Shown piece after piece: positions 8,105 through 16,357 of a stretch of 64,000 bases of DNA. Each line of letters starts with the position of its first letter. Position 1 is the first letter of the stretch. Source of the DNA: Rhodococcus qingshengii JCM 15477. Its GTDB lineage: Bacteria > Actinomycetota > Actinomycetes > Mycobacteriales > Mycobacteriaceae. Location of the stretch: contig NZ_CP096563.1 in assembly GCF_023221595.1 (NCBI RefSeq), positions 2,214,501 to 2,278,500 of the forward strand, read 5' to 3'. Below the pieces are notes generated by a model that worked only from the letters and a program-made list of their open reading frames with translations, ran no database searches and was not told where the DNA came from. The translations under genes and the position numbers were made by a program.

Positions 8105-8415
8105 GAGCGTGCGGCTTCAGCGAGAGTCCTTCGTACCGATTCCTCGGAGTCGAGATAGACGGCGTGAGCGTCGCGGGTGGCTGACTGGACGCTGGAGATC
8201 ACAGCGGACAGTCGATCGATGTCGTCGATGTGCGCTTGCTGTGCTCGGCTCGCGACATCGACGAAGTCGCCGCCGATCAGCCCCAGCACAGTGGACAGAG
8301 CCAAGTGATCGCCACCCGCCGCGTCCTGTCGAGCTTGCGCGACGTTGTCGGCAACAGTGCCCAACTGCGTGGCGAACTCCGCGATGCTTTCAGTGTCCAG
8401 ATCCAGATTTGTCAA
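8101..8415 (-). CDS. EspC-like putative type VII-secreted small protein
   Basis: First gene of the operon; 104 residues, all helical in appearance, lacking a Sec signal peptide. Layout resembles the ESX secretion-associated EspC family (two helices, the second ending in a Y-x-x-x-D/E export motif): here YLDSE is followed by a charged C-terminal helix ([12 protein letters not shown]). The start is a TTG at 8415 preceded by a strong GGGGGGAAG ribosome-binding site. The stop overlaps the NlpC/P60 start (ATGA). It could instead be another WXG100-superfamily member. No ESX core genes (ATPase, EccB-E, mycosin) occur in the window. Confidence 0.65.
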   Translation of the reverse strand: MTNLDLDTESIAEFATQLGTVADNVAQARQDAAGGDHLALSTVLGLIGGDFVDVASRAQQAHIDDIDRLSAVISSVQSATRDAHAVYLDSEESVRRTLAEAARS

Positions 8416-8490
8416 CTTGTCTTCCCCCCGTTGCGCTTACTCCCTCTTGGACGCCGCGCGGGGTGCTCCGGTTCCCGAGGAACTATTCTG

Positions 8491-9120
8491 ATGGTCATGC
8501 AAACGCACGTAGTCGACCATCCGCTCGCGGCGGCCCTCTTGACGACAATGCGTGATGCACGCAGTGAGAACGCGACTTTTCGTTCCGCACTTCGCAGGCT
8601 CACGCACATGCTGGTCTACGAGGCCATGCGTGACGCGGAGGTCGAGGAATTTCCGGTCGACACCCCGGTAGCAGCGACGACGGGCATCCGGCTCGCGAAG
8701 CCGCCGTTGTTGGTACCGGTGCTGCGGGCCGGTCTGGGCATGGTCGAACAGGCGAGTGCGCTGATTCCGTCGGCCGGCGTCGGCTTTGTCGGAATGGCAC
8801 GTGACGAAGAGACTCATCAGCCGGTTCCGTACCTCGAATCCCTGCCGGCGGATCTGTCCGGGATCCCGGTGTTCGTGCTCGATCCGATGCTCGCCACCGG
8901 TGGTTCGATGGTGCACACCATCGACTTGCTGGTTGCGCGTGGCGCGACGGATGTCACGGCAGTGTGCGTCGTGGCCGCTCCGGCCGGCGTCGACGCGCTG
9001 GCAGCGTCCGGCCACCCGGTTCGTCTGGTCATCGCGAGCATCGACGACGGACTCGACGAGAACGCTTTCATCGTCCCCGGTCTCGGTGACGCCGGCGATC
9101 GGCAGTTCGGACCCCGCTAG
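8491..9120 (+). CDS. upp: Uracil phosphoribosyltransferase
   Basis: Makes UMP from uracil and PRPP. The protein has the substrate stretch [14 protein letters not shown], the PRPP-binding loop [12 protein letters not shown], and the C-terminal uracil-contact [14 protein letters not shown]. Two ATGs six bases apart (8491 and 8497) are possible; the GAGGA site at 8477 fits 8491 better, while homologues seem to begin at 8497. It complements cdd and deoA by recapturing uracil. Its stop shares the bases CTAG with the stop of the convergent phosphomutase gene. Confidence 0.95.
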   Translation: MVMQTHVVDHPLAAALLTTMRDARSENATFRSALRRLTHMLVYEAMRDAEVEEFPVDTPVAATTGIRLAKPPLLVPVLRAGLGMVEQASALIPSAGVGFVGMARDEETHQPVPYLESLPADLSGIPVFVLDPMLATGGSMVHTIDLLVARGATDVTAVCVVAAPAGVDALAASGHPVRLVIASIDDGLDENAFIVPGLGDAGDRQFGPR

Positions 9121-10709
9121 AGCGAAAGGGCGAAGGTTCGGAGTTCGGCCAGCCGGGCCTTCGCCTGCTCTACTGCGTTCGCGAGGTCGGCGCGGTTCGC
9201 CACCGGGACGACAACTTCGAGATAGCACTTGAGCTTGGGCTCGGTTCCGGACGGTCGCACCACCACGCGGATCGACGGCCCGTCGAATATCACTGCGTCA
9301 GTGCGCATACCACCGCGAACCAGGGACAAGTCCTCGGTCGTGACCGGCTCACCCGCGAGTTGGCCAGGCGGATCGGCGCGTAGCCGTTTCATCATTTCCG
9401 CGATGTCACTCGAGTCCTCGACGCGGCGGGATACTTGGTCCCCGCGGTGCAGTCCGAATTCGACGGCATAGTCGCCCAGAACGTCCAACAGGGTTCTGTT
9501 GCTGCCCGCGAGGGTGGCAGCCAAGTCGGCCACCAGAACGGCAGCCGAGATTCCGTCCTTGTCCCGCACCACATCCGGATCGACGCAGTGCCCGATCGCT
9601 TCCTCGTAGGCGTAGACGAGTCCGTCGCCGGCGCGCGTGAGCCACTTGAAACCGGTGAGTGTCTGCGCAAACCTGGCTCCGCGGGCTCTCGCCAACTTCG
9701 AGAGCAGGGTCGAGGAGACGATCGTCGTCGCCACCAACGAATCTTCGGGCGCCGTGCTCAGTACGTGGTCGGCCAGGAGCACCCCGGTTTCGTCGCCGCG
9801 CAACATGCGCCACTGATCACCGTCGCGAACTCCGACGGCGCAGCGGTCGGCATCCGGGTCGAGTGCGATCGCCAGATCCGCGTCGACACTTCGGGCAAGG
9901 GCGAGCAGGCGGTCTGCGGCGCCGGGCTCTTCGGGATTGGGGAACTCGACGGTCGGAAACGTGGGGTCGGGATCGAACTGCTCCGCCACGACGTGCAGGT
10001 CCTCGAATCCTGCTGCTCGCAGAGCCGCGGTCGCAGTCTCACCCCCGACGCCGTGCATTGCCGTGAGCGCAATCCGGATCGAGCGGGCGTCGCCGTGCGG
10101 GAGGGTCGCGATGCGGGCGATGTACTCCTCGACCAGAGAATCGTCGGCCGGAATCACCGATGCTCGCGCGACGTCGGCGGCACTACCGATGCGAGCGATC
10201 TCGCTCTCGATTTCACGATCGGCGGGGGAGACGAGTTGCGCTCCGCCCGAGAGATACACCTTGTAACCGTTGTCGGCGGCAGGATTGTGGGAGGCGGTGA
10301 TCTGGATACCTGCCGCTGCCCCGAGCCTGCGCACCGCGAACGCCACCAGCGGTGTCGGCAGTGGGCGGGGGAGCAGGGCCACCTCGAACCCGGCCGCTGC
10401 CATGACCTCGGCGGCGGCCAGAGCAAATGCCTCTGAACCGAGCCGGGCGTCGCGGCCGACCACAACGCGGGACCCGCCCTGGCAGCGAGCTGTCAGCCAG
10501 GCCGCCAGACCGGCCGTGGTCCGGATGACGACCGCGAGGTTCATGCCGTTGGGTCCGCCGCGTACCGGCCCGCGAAGCCCAGCAGTGCCGAACGTCAGCG
10601 GTGAGGAAAAGCGTTCGGCCAGTTCATGTTCGGAAAGGGCGGCTAATTCTGCGCGGGTAACTGGGTCCGGATCGGCGTCGATCCACTCGTTGACGTTCAG
10701 CGGTGTCAC
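9117..10709 (-). CDS. pmmB: Phosphohexomutase (phosphomannomutase/phosphoglucomutase family)
   Basis: Interconverts hexose or pentose 1- and 6/5-phosphates. The 530-residue length and motifs fit the alpha-D-phosphohexomutase superfamily: active-site serine loop [15 protein letters not shown], metal loop [10 protein letters not shown], sugar loop, and C-terminal phosphate-binding [10 protein letters not shown]. It starts with GTG at 10709, overlapping the deoD stop by four bases (GTGA). Pairing with purine nucleoside phosphorylase suggests it may turn ribose 1-phosphate into ribose 5-phosphate (phosphopentomutase activity); that is inference. The symbol follows the collinear mycobacterial gene. 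Confidence 0.88.
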   Translation of the reverse strand: MTPLNVNEWIDADPDPVTRAELAALSEHELAERFSSPLTFGTAGLRGPVRGGPNGMNLAVVIRTTAGLAAWLTARCQGGSRVVVGRDARLGSEAFALAAAEVMAAAGFEVALLPRPLPTPLVAFAVRRLGAAAGIQITASHNPAADNGYKVYLSGGAQLVSPADREIESEIARIGSAADVARASVIPADDSLVEEYIARIATLPHGDARSIRIALTAMHGVGGETATAALRAAGFEDLHVVAEQFDPDPTFPTVEFPNPEEPGAADRLLALARSVDADLAIALDPDADRCAVGVRDGDQWRMLRGDETGVLLADHVLSTAPEDSLVATTIVSSTLLSKLARARGARFAQTLTGFKWLTRAGDGLVYAYEEAIGHCVDPDVVRDKDGISAAVLVADLAATLAGSNRTLLDVLGDYAVEFGLHRGDQVSRRVEDSSDIAEMMKRLRADPPGQLAGEPVTTEDLSLVRGGMRTDAVIFDGPSIRVVVRPSGTEPKLKCYLEVVVPVANRADLANAVEQAKARLAELRTFALSL

Positions 10710-11503
10710 AGCTGCTCGACCAGTTGGCGCAGCAGCACTCCCATCCGGGCCGCCGAAGCTTTGCCTGCCGCCAGCACCTCCTGATGGTCCAGTGGGGCGC
10801 CCGTGATTCCGGCGGCCAGATTGGTGACCATGGAGATGCCGAGAACGCGGGCGCCGAGCGCGCGGGCCGCGATGGTCTCGTGAACTGTCGACATGCCGAC
10901 CAGATCGGCGCCGAGTGTACGAAGCATTCGAATCTCGGCCGGAGTCTCGTAATGCGGACCGGGAAGCCCGGCGTAAACACCCTCGGCAAGGTCCGGGTCG
11001 ATCGAGCGAGCCAGCGCCCGCAGTTCCGGCGAGTAGGCGTCGACCAGGTCGACGAACTCTGCGCCGACGAGGGGAGAGCGGGCCGTCAGGTTCAGGTGGT
11101 CACTGATCAGCACTGGTTGTCCCACTGCGTAGTCCTCGCGGATACCGCCGGCCGCATTGGTGAGGATGACGGTGTCGGCGCCGGCAGCAATGGCTGTCCG
11201 GACCGGGTGGACGACGGTACCGAGATCGTGGCCCTCGTATGCGTGCGCGCGCCCGAGCAGCAGCAGGACTTCGGTGTTTCCGACGCGCACCGAACGAATG
11301 GTGCCCGCATGGCCGAGAGCGGACGGTGGGGCGAAGCCAGGAAGATCCGCCATCGAGACTTCGGCTGTCACGTCCGCACCGGCGTCGCCGAACACGTCTG
11401 CGGCATCGGTCCACCCCGACCCGAGCACGATGGCGACTGACGGTGACGAAGAGCCAGTCATGGCGGACAGAGCAGCGGCGGCGGCCTCGGCGATCGTTCC
11501 CAT
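10706..11503 (-). CDS. deoD: Purine nucleoside phosphorylase (trimeric class)
   Basis: Phosphorolysis of inosine/guanosine and deoxy forms to base plus (deoxy)ribose 1-phosphate. The 265-residue protein has the trimeric-class motifs [22 protein letters not shown] and GMSTVHE, plus TNLAAGI near the C-terminus. Start chosen at ATG 11503 ([10 protein letters not shown]); an upstream extension to 11572 would run into the divergent echA start. First gene of a two-gene operon with the phosphomutase. The 67 bases to echA form a divergent promoter region. Confidence 0.94.
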   Translation of the reverse strand: MGTIAEAAAAALSAMTGSSSPSVAIVLGSGWTDAADVFGDAGADVTAEVSMADLPGFAPPSALGHAGTIRSVRVGNTEVLLLLGRAHAYEGHDLGTVVHPVRTAIAAGADTVILTNAAGGIREDYAVGQPVLISDHLNLTARSPLVGAEFVDLVDAYSPELRALARSIDPDLAEGVYAGLPGPHYETPAEIRMLRTLGADLVGMSTVHETIAARALGARVLGISMVTNLAAGITGAPLDHQEVLAAGKASAARMGVLLRQLVEQL

Positions 11504-11570
11504 GTGAGCAACCCTACTGAGGAGTCGGGTCGGTTCGCCGGGTGAGTTGGCGGGCGTTACTCTCCCATCC

Positions 11571-12269
11571 ATGCCTTATCTCGAACGCGACGGCGACGTA
11601 TTCATCCTGTACCTCGGCAACGAGGGCGAAACGGACAACGAGAACCGCTTCGGCCCCGAGTGGATCGACGCTGTTCACAGCAAGTTGGACGAGGTCGAAG
11701 CGCACGAGGGTCCCGCAGCCCTGGTGACCACCGCGACGGGCAAGTTCTACACGAACGGTCTGGACACGACGTGGATCTTCGGCAATCTCGACGGTCTGCC
11801 CGGCTACCTGGACAAGGTCCACACCATCTACAGCCGTTTGCTGACCTTCCCGATGGCCACGGTCGCGGCCGTGCAGGGGCACGCGTTCGGCGCCGGCGCC
11901 ATGCTCGCGTCCTCGCACGATTTCCAGATCATGCGCGCGGACCGCGGCTTCTACTGCCTGCCCGAGGTGGGACTGAACATGCCGTTCACTGTCGGGATGT
12001 CTGCACTGCTGAACAGTCGTCTGCCCAAGCAGACGGCAGTCGATGCCATGACGACGGGGCGTCGCTTCGGCGGTGCCGACGCACTTGCTGCGGGCATCGT
12101 GCAGGAAACGGTCGACGGCGACGGAGTGCTCGCCGCTGCTGTGGCCAAGGCGTCGGCACTGACGTCGACTCACGGCAAGAACTTGGCGGGAATCAAGGCA
12201 GGCATCCACCGCGATGCTCTTGCAGACCTCGCTCAGGTGACTGACAAGAGCAACTTCTCCTTCGGGTGA
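11571..12269 (+). CDS. Enoyl-CoA hydratase/isomerase family protein
   Basis: Crotonase-fold enzyme of 232 residues, shorter than typical hydratases. Oxyanion-hole residues lie in [15 protein letters not shown], and a single acidic residue is seen in [10 protein letters not shown], a pattern closer to plant-type delta3,delta2-enoyl-CoA isomerases than to two-glutamate hydratases. It is cytoplasmic and would act in fatty-acid oxidation. The start ATG 11571 ([11 protein letters not shown]) fits the family's N-terminus. It precedes the amidohydrolase pair by 12 bases, so may be co-transcribed. The exact substrate is unknown. Confidence 0.82.
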   Translation: MPYLERDGDVFILYLGNEGETDNENRFGPEWIDAVHSKLDEVEAHEGPAALVTTATGKFYTNGLDTTWIFGNLDGLPGYLDKVHTIYSRLLTFPMATVAAVQGHAFGAGAMLASSHDFQIMRADRGFYCLPEVGLNMPFTVGMSALLNSRLPKQTAVDAMTTGRRFGGADALAAGIVQETVDGDGVLAAAVAKASALTSTHGKNLAGIKAGIHRDALADLAQVTDKSNFSFG

Positions 12270-12281
12270 GACAATGATCGC

Positions 12282-13442
12282 GTGAACCAGAATGTCGACA
12301 GCGCAGTCAGGTCCGTAGAGGCCGATCTGATTGCGCTGTCGCATTCGATTCACAGCGACCCGGAACTCGCCTTCGAGGAGTTCCGCAGCGCTGCCAAAGT
12401 GTCGGACCTGCTGGCGCAGCACGGTTTCGCGGTCACTCACGGGATCGTCGATCTGCCGACGGCTTTCGATGCCACCTACGGCAGCGGAGAGTTGGTCATC
12501 GCGATCTGCGCCGAGTACGACGCGCTGCCCGAGATCGGTCATGCCTGTGGGCACAACATCATTGCCGCCGCCGCGGTCGGGGCCGGCATCGCGTTGGCTA
12601 CCGTGGCCGACGAACTGGGGATCACCGTCCGAGTGATCGGTACTCCCGCGGAGGAAACCGGTGGCGGCAAAGTTCTGATGCTCGAGCGTGGTGCATTCGA
12701 CGGCGTCGGCGCGGCCATGATGGTTCATCCAGGGCCGATCGACATCATCGGTGCGACCTCGCTGGCCTTGGCGGACATCGCCGTGAGTTATCACGGTCGC
12801 GAGGCGCATGCGTCTGCTGCGCCGGAGTTCGGTCGTAACGCCGCCGACGCAGCGACGCTCGCTCAGGTGGCGGTCGGACTGTTGCGTCAGCACCTGCAGC
12901 CAGGTCAGCAGATTCACGGAATCGTCAGTGACGGCGGCACGGCTCCCAACATCGTTCCGGCTCGGTCCGAATTGCTCTACTACCTGCGTGCCGAAACGGC
13001 CGCGTCGTTGGCCAATCTGTCCGAGCGTGCCGACGCGTGCTTCGCCTCGGGTGCACTCGGCACTGGGTGCACCCACGAAATCCGCACGGTATCGCCTACT
13101 TACACCGAGCTGACCCCCGATCCGTGGCTGGCGGCGGCGTACCGTGAACAGATCGTCGATCTCGGGCGGGTGCCACTGGCAGCGGAATGGGAGCGCTCCC
13201 GTCCACTGGGTAGTACGGATATGGGTAATGTGACCAATGTGATTCCGGGAATTCACCCGGTCATAGGCTTGGATTCATCGGGGGCGGTGACACATCAGCC
13301 GGAGTTCGCGGCTGCGTGTATCACCACCTCCGCAGATCGAGCGGTAGTCGACGGTGCAATTGCGTTGGCCCGCACTGCTGTCCGGGTAGCGTCCGATCCA
13401 GAACAACGCGCCCGTCTGTTGGAAGGGGTAGATCGCCGGTGA
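12282..13442 (+). CDS. amiB1: M20 family amidohydrolase/peptidase (AmiB1-like)
   Basis: Metal-dependent amidohydrolase of the M20D type, 386 residues. Motifs visible: HSDPELAFEE near residue 25, AEYDALPEIGHACGHN (metal site), PAEETGGGK, and MVHPG. Dimerisation domain lies in the middle, and the final metal/substrate region includes GSTDMGNV. Starts with GTG at 12282. Members act on N-acyl amino acids or aminobenzoyl-glutamate-type substrates; the substrate here is unknown. Coupled to the following paralogue through a GTGA overlap. Symbol follows order relative to the mycobacterial locus. Confidence 0.85.
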   Translation: MNQNVDSAVRSVEADLIALSHSIHSDPELAFEEFRSAAKVSDLLAQHGFAVTHGIVDLPTAFDATYGSGELVIAICAEYDALPEIGHACGHNIIAAAAVGAGIALATVADELGITVRVIGTPAEETGGGKVLMLERGAFDGVGAAMMVHPGPIDIIGATSLALADIAVSYHGREAHASAAPEFGRNAADAATLAQVAVGLLRQHLQPGQQIHGIVSDGGTAPNIVPARSELLYYLRAETAASLANLSERADACFASGALGTGCTHEIRTVSPTYTELTPDPWLAAAYREQIVDLGRVPLAAEWERSRPLGSTDMGNVTNVIPGIHPVIGLDSSGAVTHQPEFAAACITTSADRAVVDGAIALARTAVRVASDPEQRARLLEGVDRR

Positions 13443-14587
13443 ACGCGGCAATCGACACGTGGATTCACGCGCACACCGACGACCTCGTCGCGTGGCGTCG
13501 ACACATCCATGCCAACCCGGAGTTGGCTCGCCGCGAATACGCGACCACCGAATTCGTCGCCACCCGCCTCACTGCCGCTGGATTGTCGCCGAAGATCCTT
13601 CCCGGTGGCACCGGTCTCACGTGCGATATCGGACCGGAGGGTCCACGAATCGCACTGCGCGCCGACATGGACGCTTTGCCGATGCAGGAGGCGACCGGAG
13701 CGACGTACTCGTCCACAGTCCCCGGTGTGTCCCATGCGTGCGGCCACGACGCCCACACCACCATCTTGCTCGGCGCCGGACTGGCTCTGGCCACGCTGCC
13801 CGAACTTCCCGTCGGGGTTCGGCTGATATTCCAGCCCGCCGAGGAAGTCATGCCTGGCGGAGCACTCGACGTCATCGCCGCGGGCGCGCTCGACGGTGTG
13901 TCCAGAATCTTTGCTCTGCACTGCGATCCGCGACTCGAGGCAGGCCAGGTCGGAATGCGCCTGGGCGCGATCACCTCTGCTGCCGACACGATCGAGGTCG
14001 TCCTCGACTCTCCGGGTGGGCACACGTCGCGGCCGCATTTGACCACGGATCTGATCTACGCGCTCGGCACCGTCGTGACCGGGCTGCCAGGAATGCTCAG
14101 CCGTCGTATCGATCCGCGTACCGGAACCGTCATGGTGTGGGGCGCGGTCAGCGCAGGTCAGGCGCCCAACGCGATTCCGCAGACCGGCATGATGACGGGC
14201 ACGGTACGTACCGGCGATCACGACACCTGGGAGTTGCTCGAACCGCTCGTGGAAGAAATCGTCCACGGACTGCTCGCACCCACCGGAGTTCGCTACCAAC
14301 TCAACTATCGTCGCGGAGTGCCTCCGGTCGTCAACGACGAGGTGTCCACTCGGATGTTCGAGGACGCCATCGCGACCGTCGGACAAGATGCTTTGGCGGA
14401 CACCCCGCAATCCGGTGGTGGCGAAGACTTTTCGTGGTACCTCGAAACCGTGCCGGGTGCCATGGCGCGGCTCGGCGTGTGGTCGGGTGAGGGCGATCAG
14501 CTCGACATCCACCAACCCACTTTCGATCTCGACGAGCGAGCACTCGGCGTCGGTGTGAAGGTTCTGACGAGCCTGGTTCTGGGATAG
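13439..14587 (+). CDS. amiA1: M20 family amidohydrolase/peptidase (AmiA1-like)
   Basis: Second M20D enzyme, 382 residues, in tandem with the previous one. It has the fuller hippurate-hydrolase pattern: HIHANPELARRE, RADMDALPMQE, SHACGHDAHTT, FQPAEEVMPGG, LHCDPR, and a C-terminal GGGEDFSWY. The GTG start at 13439 overlaps the upstream stop. The two proteins share layout but differ much in sequence, so they may be old duplicates with different substrates or form a heteromer; that is untested. Likely cytoplasmic. Confidence 0.87.
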   Translation: MNAAIDTWIHAHTDDLVAWRRHIHANPELARREYATTEFVATRLTAAGLSPKILPGGTGLTCDIGPEGPRIALRADMDALPMQEATGATYSSTVPGVSHACGHDAHTTILLGAGLALATLPELPVGVRLIFQPAEEVMPGGALDVIAAGALDGVSRIFALHCDPRLEAGQVGMRLGAITSAADTIEVVLDSPGGHTSRPHLTTDLIYALGTVVTGLPGMLSRRIDPRTGTVMVWGAVSAGQAPNAIPQTGMMTGTVRTGDHDTWELLEPLVEEIVHGLLAPTGVRYQLNYRRGVPPVVNDEVSTRMFEDAIATVGQDALADTPQSGGGEDFSWYLETVPGAMARLGVWSGEGDQLDIHQPTFDLDERALGVGVKVLTSLVLG

Positions 14588-14642
14588 TTCCGGTTCCCGT
14601 CGGGGGTACCGTTTTTCGTGTCGTTCGAGTGAAGGTACGGGC

Positions 14643-15719
14643 ATGTCCATAGGTGTGGGAGTGCGAATCGGCACATTGGTGTCGACGGCTGTCGTTGCGT
14701 CGAACGATCCGGGTTCGGCCGATCCGGTGGTATTGGTTCGGGACACGATCCTCAATCAACGCAAGGACGGAACGACGGTGCTCGGTGGCACCGAGCAACT
14801 GGGGGCCGGCCGTGAGTTCGCCGAGAGCTGGTCGGGCTTTGTCGGTCGCGTCGGGGACCCGAGTGGCGTCGCGGGAACTGCCGATACTCGTTACCGCGCC
14901 GAGGATTTGGTGGCGACCTCGATTCGCTGTCTGTTGCAGGAATGCGAGCCGCTGCCCGATCGTGGTGGTCGAAGCGGGGGAGCGCCCGACATCGTCGCGA
15001 CCTACCCGTCACGCTGGGACTCGTCGACAGCGGCCCTCATGCAGGATTCGCTGGTCTACGCGGGCCTCGAACGAGTCACACTCGTCTCGGATGCCGAGGC
15101 CGTGTCGGCGTGGTTCGAGTCGGAAATCGCGGCACTCGCCGGCACGCTCATCGGCATCTATCACGTGGACGACACCGGGGCAGCGGTCACCCTCGTGCGT
15201 TCTGGTGTCGCGGCCGGCCGTGCATTCGGCTTTGCCGGCGACGGGAGTTCGCCGAGTTCACGCCTCGCGACGGCTCTGGGTGCGTTCGGTTGGATGCCGG
15301 AGAACCTGGACGCCGTAGTCGTCACCGGTGACGGCGAACCGGCGACAGACAAAGCGGCCATGATGTCCATAGCGGCCGGGATTGCCGAAAAGCTCGGTGT
15401 CAGATGTGAACTCGGTCCCGGACCTGAGCAGTCGGCTGCGCTGGGAGCCGCAATTCTGGCTGCCGGATTCACCTCGACGTCGCACACTATCGTGCCGATC
15501 GGATTGCCGCCTTCACACGACGTGACCGAGGTGTTCGACACCCTGGGACGCGAGAAGGTGGCGGCAGAAACCGCTGCCGGGGTGGCGACCGCCGAGCCGG
15601 AAACTGCAGTTGTCGCAGGCGAATCGGAGTCGCGCGGTTCCAAGCGTGTGCTCATCGGCGTGACGGTTGTGGTGGTGCTCGCAGCACTGGCAGTGCTCGC
15701 GTATTTCCTGCTGCTTTGA
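14643..15719 (+). CDS. Hsp70/actin-fold-like protein with C-terminal membrane anchor
   Basis: A 358-residue protein whose first ~280 residues look like a degenerate Hsp70/actin ATPase (opening SIGVGVRIGT, then IVATYPSRWDSST, LVSDAEAVSAWF, VVVTGDGEPA and EQSAALGAAILA). The phosphate loops are poorly conserved. Residues about 285-330 are an Ala/Glu-rich tether, and the last ~22 residues (LIGVTVVVVLAALAVLAYFLLL, here cited by position 335-358) form one membrane helix, so it is tail-anchored with the ATPase-like domain in the cytoplasm. No J-protein or nucleotide-exchange partner is adjacent. Role unknown. Confidence 0.7.
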   Translation: MSIGVGVRIGTLVSTAVVASNDPGSADPVVLVRDTILNQRKDGTTVLGGTEQLGAGREFAESWSGFVGRVGDPSGVAGTADTRYRAEDLVATSIRCLLQECEPLPDRGGRSGGAPDIVATYPSRWDSSTAALMQDSLVYAGLERVTLVSDAEAVSAWFESEIAALAGTLIGIYHVDDTGAAVTLVRSGVAAGRAFGFAGDGSSPSSRLATALGAFGWMPENLDAVVVTGDGEPATDKAAMMSIAAGIAEKLGVRCELGPGPEQSAALGAAILAAGFTSTSHTIVPIGLPPSHDVTEVFDTLGREKVAAETAAGVATAEPETAVVAGESESRGSKRVLIGVTVVVVLAALAVLAYFLLL

Positions 15720-15732
15720 GCAGGACAGCTAT

Positions 15733-16203
15733 CTAATCGGTAACACCGTTACCCGGACCGACATTGCGGCTGTTTCTCGTCCGCAACTCTCGTACGTACT
15801 CGGCCGGCGCTCCGGCAATCTCGGCAGCGTCGGCCATCACACCGATGTAGCGGGCCGACGGCAGCCCGCCTTCGTACGCATCCATGACGTAGAGCCACGC
15901 AAGTACCGCGTCGCCGGCGGTGTCGACCCGCACGCGGATCTTGCGGTGCAGACCCAGTTCGGCACCTTCCCAGCGGTCCAGACTCACTTCGTCCTCTTCC
16001 GGGACGTCGTAGAGCACCACGAAAACACTGGAATCGGGATCTTCGACCACGGTGGCGAGAGCACCCTCCCAGCCGAGGTCCTCGCCGCTGAAGGTCAGGC
16101 GCCAGCCTCGCAGCCACCCTGTCCCGGACATGGGGGAGTGTGGGCAGCGCAACAACATCTGCTCGGGATGCATGTTGGAACCGTAGGCGGCATAAATCGA
16201 CAC
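15733..16203 (-). CDS. Gamma-glutamylcyclotransferase-like protein
   Basis: A 156-residue protein starting with the family hallmark YAAYGSNMHPEQM and continuing with GWRLTFSGEDLGWEGA, DPDSSVFVVLYDV and WLYVMDAYEGG. Members release 5-oxoproline from gamma-glutamyl-amines or glutathione-like compounds; in an organism that uses mycothiol and ergothioneine the substrate is uncertain. The GTG at 16203 places the YGSN loop at the N-terminus as in the family; longer open frame upstream lacks similarity. Divergent from lpdA, convergent with the Hsp70-like gene. Confidence 0.8.
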   Translation of the reverse strand: MSIYAAYGSNMHPEQMLLRCPHSPMSGTGWLRGWRLTFSGEDLGWEGALATVVEDPDSSVFVVLYDVPEEDEVSLDRWEGAELGLHRKIRVRVDTAGDAVLAWLYVMDAYEGGLPSARYIGVMADAAEIAGAPAEYVRELRTRNSRNVGPGNGVTD

Positions 16204-16220
16204 GGGCGCAAGCCTAAACC

Positions 16221-16250
16221 GTGGTCCGAGGGTGTGGCGAAGCGGACCAC
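16221..16250. promoter_or_regulatory. Inverted repeat in the cyclotransferase/lpdA intergenic region
   Basis: GTGGTCCG (16221-16228) and CGGACCAC (16243-16250) are perfect inverted copies separated by 14 bases, in the 154-base divergent region. It lies 17 bases upstream of the GTG at 16203 and may be an operator or a leader hairpin for that gene. Confidence 0.4.
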
Positions 16251-16357
16251 CGGACGCAAGTAATCTGGTACAAGCACTGCGCGACACGTGGTGCTCGAAT
16301 AGCGTGACACTGGTCGACGGGAGACCCCTGCCGGCCACGCGAGGACTTGGAGGACAC

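Noticed and set aside
11514..13256. A 580-codon minus-strand frame
   Set aside because: Antisense to the enoyl-CoA hydratase and amidohydrolase genes, which have clear motifs; no recognisable domain.
13295..14755. A 486-codon minus-strand frame
   Set aside because: Antisense to the AmiA1-like gene; composition is His/Arg/Gly-rich without family signal.
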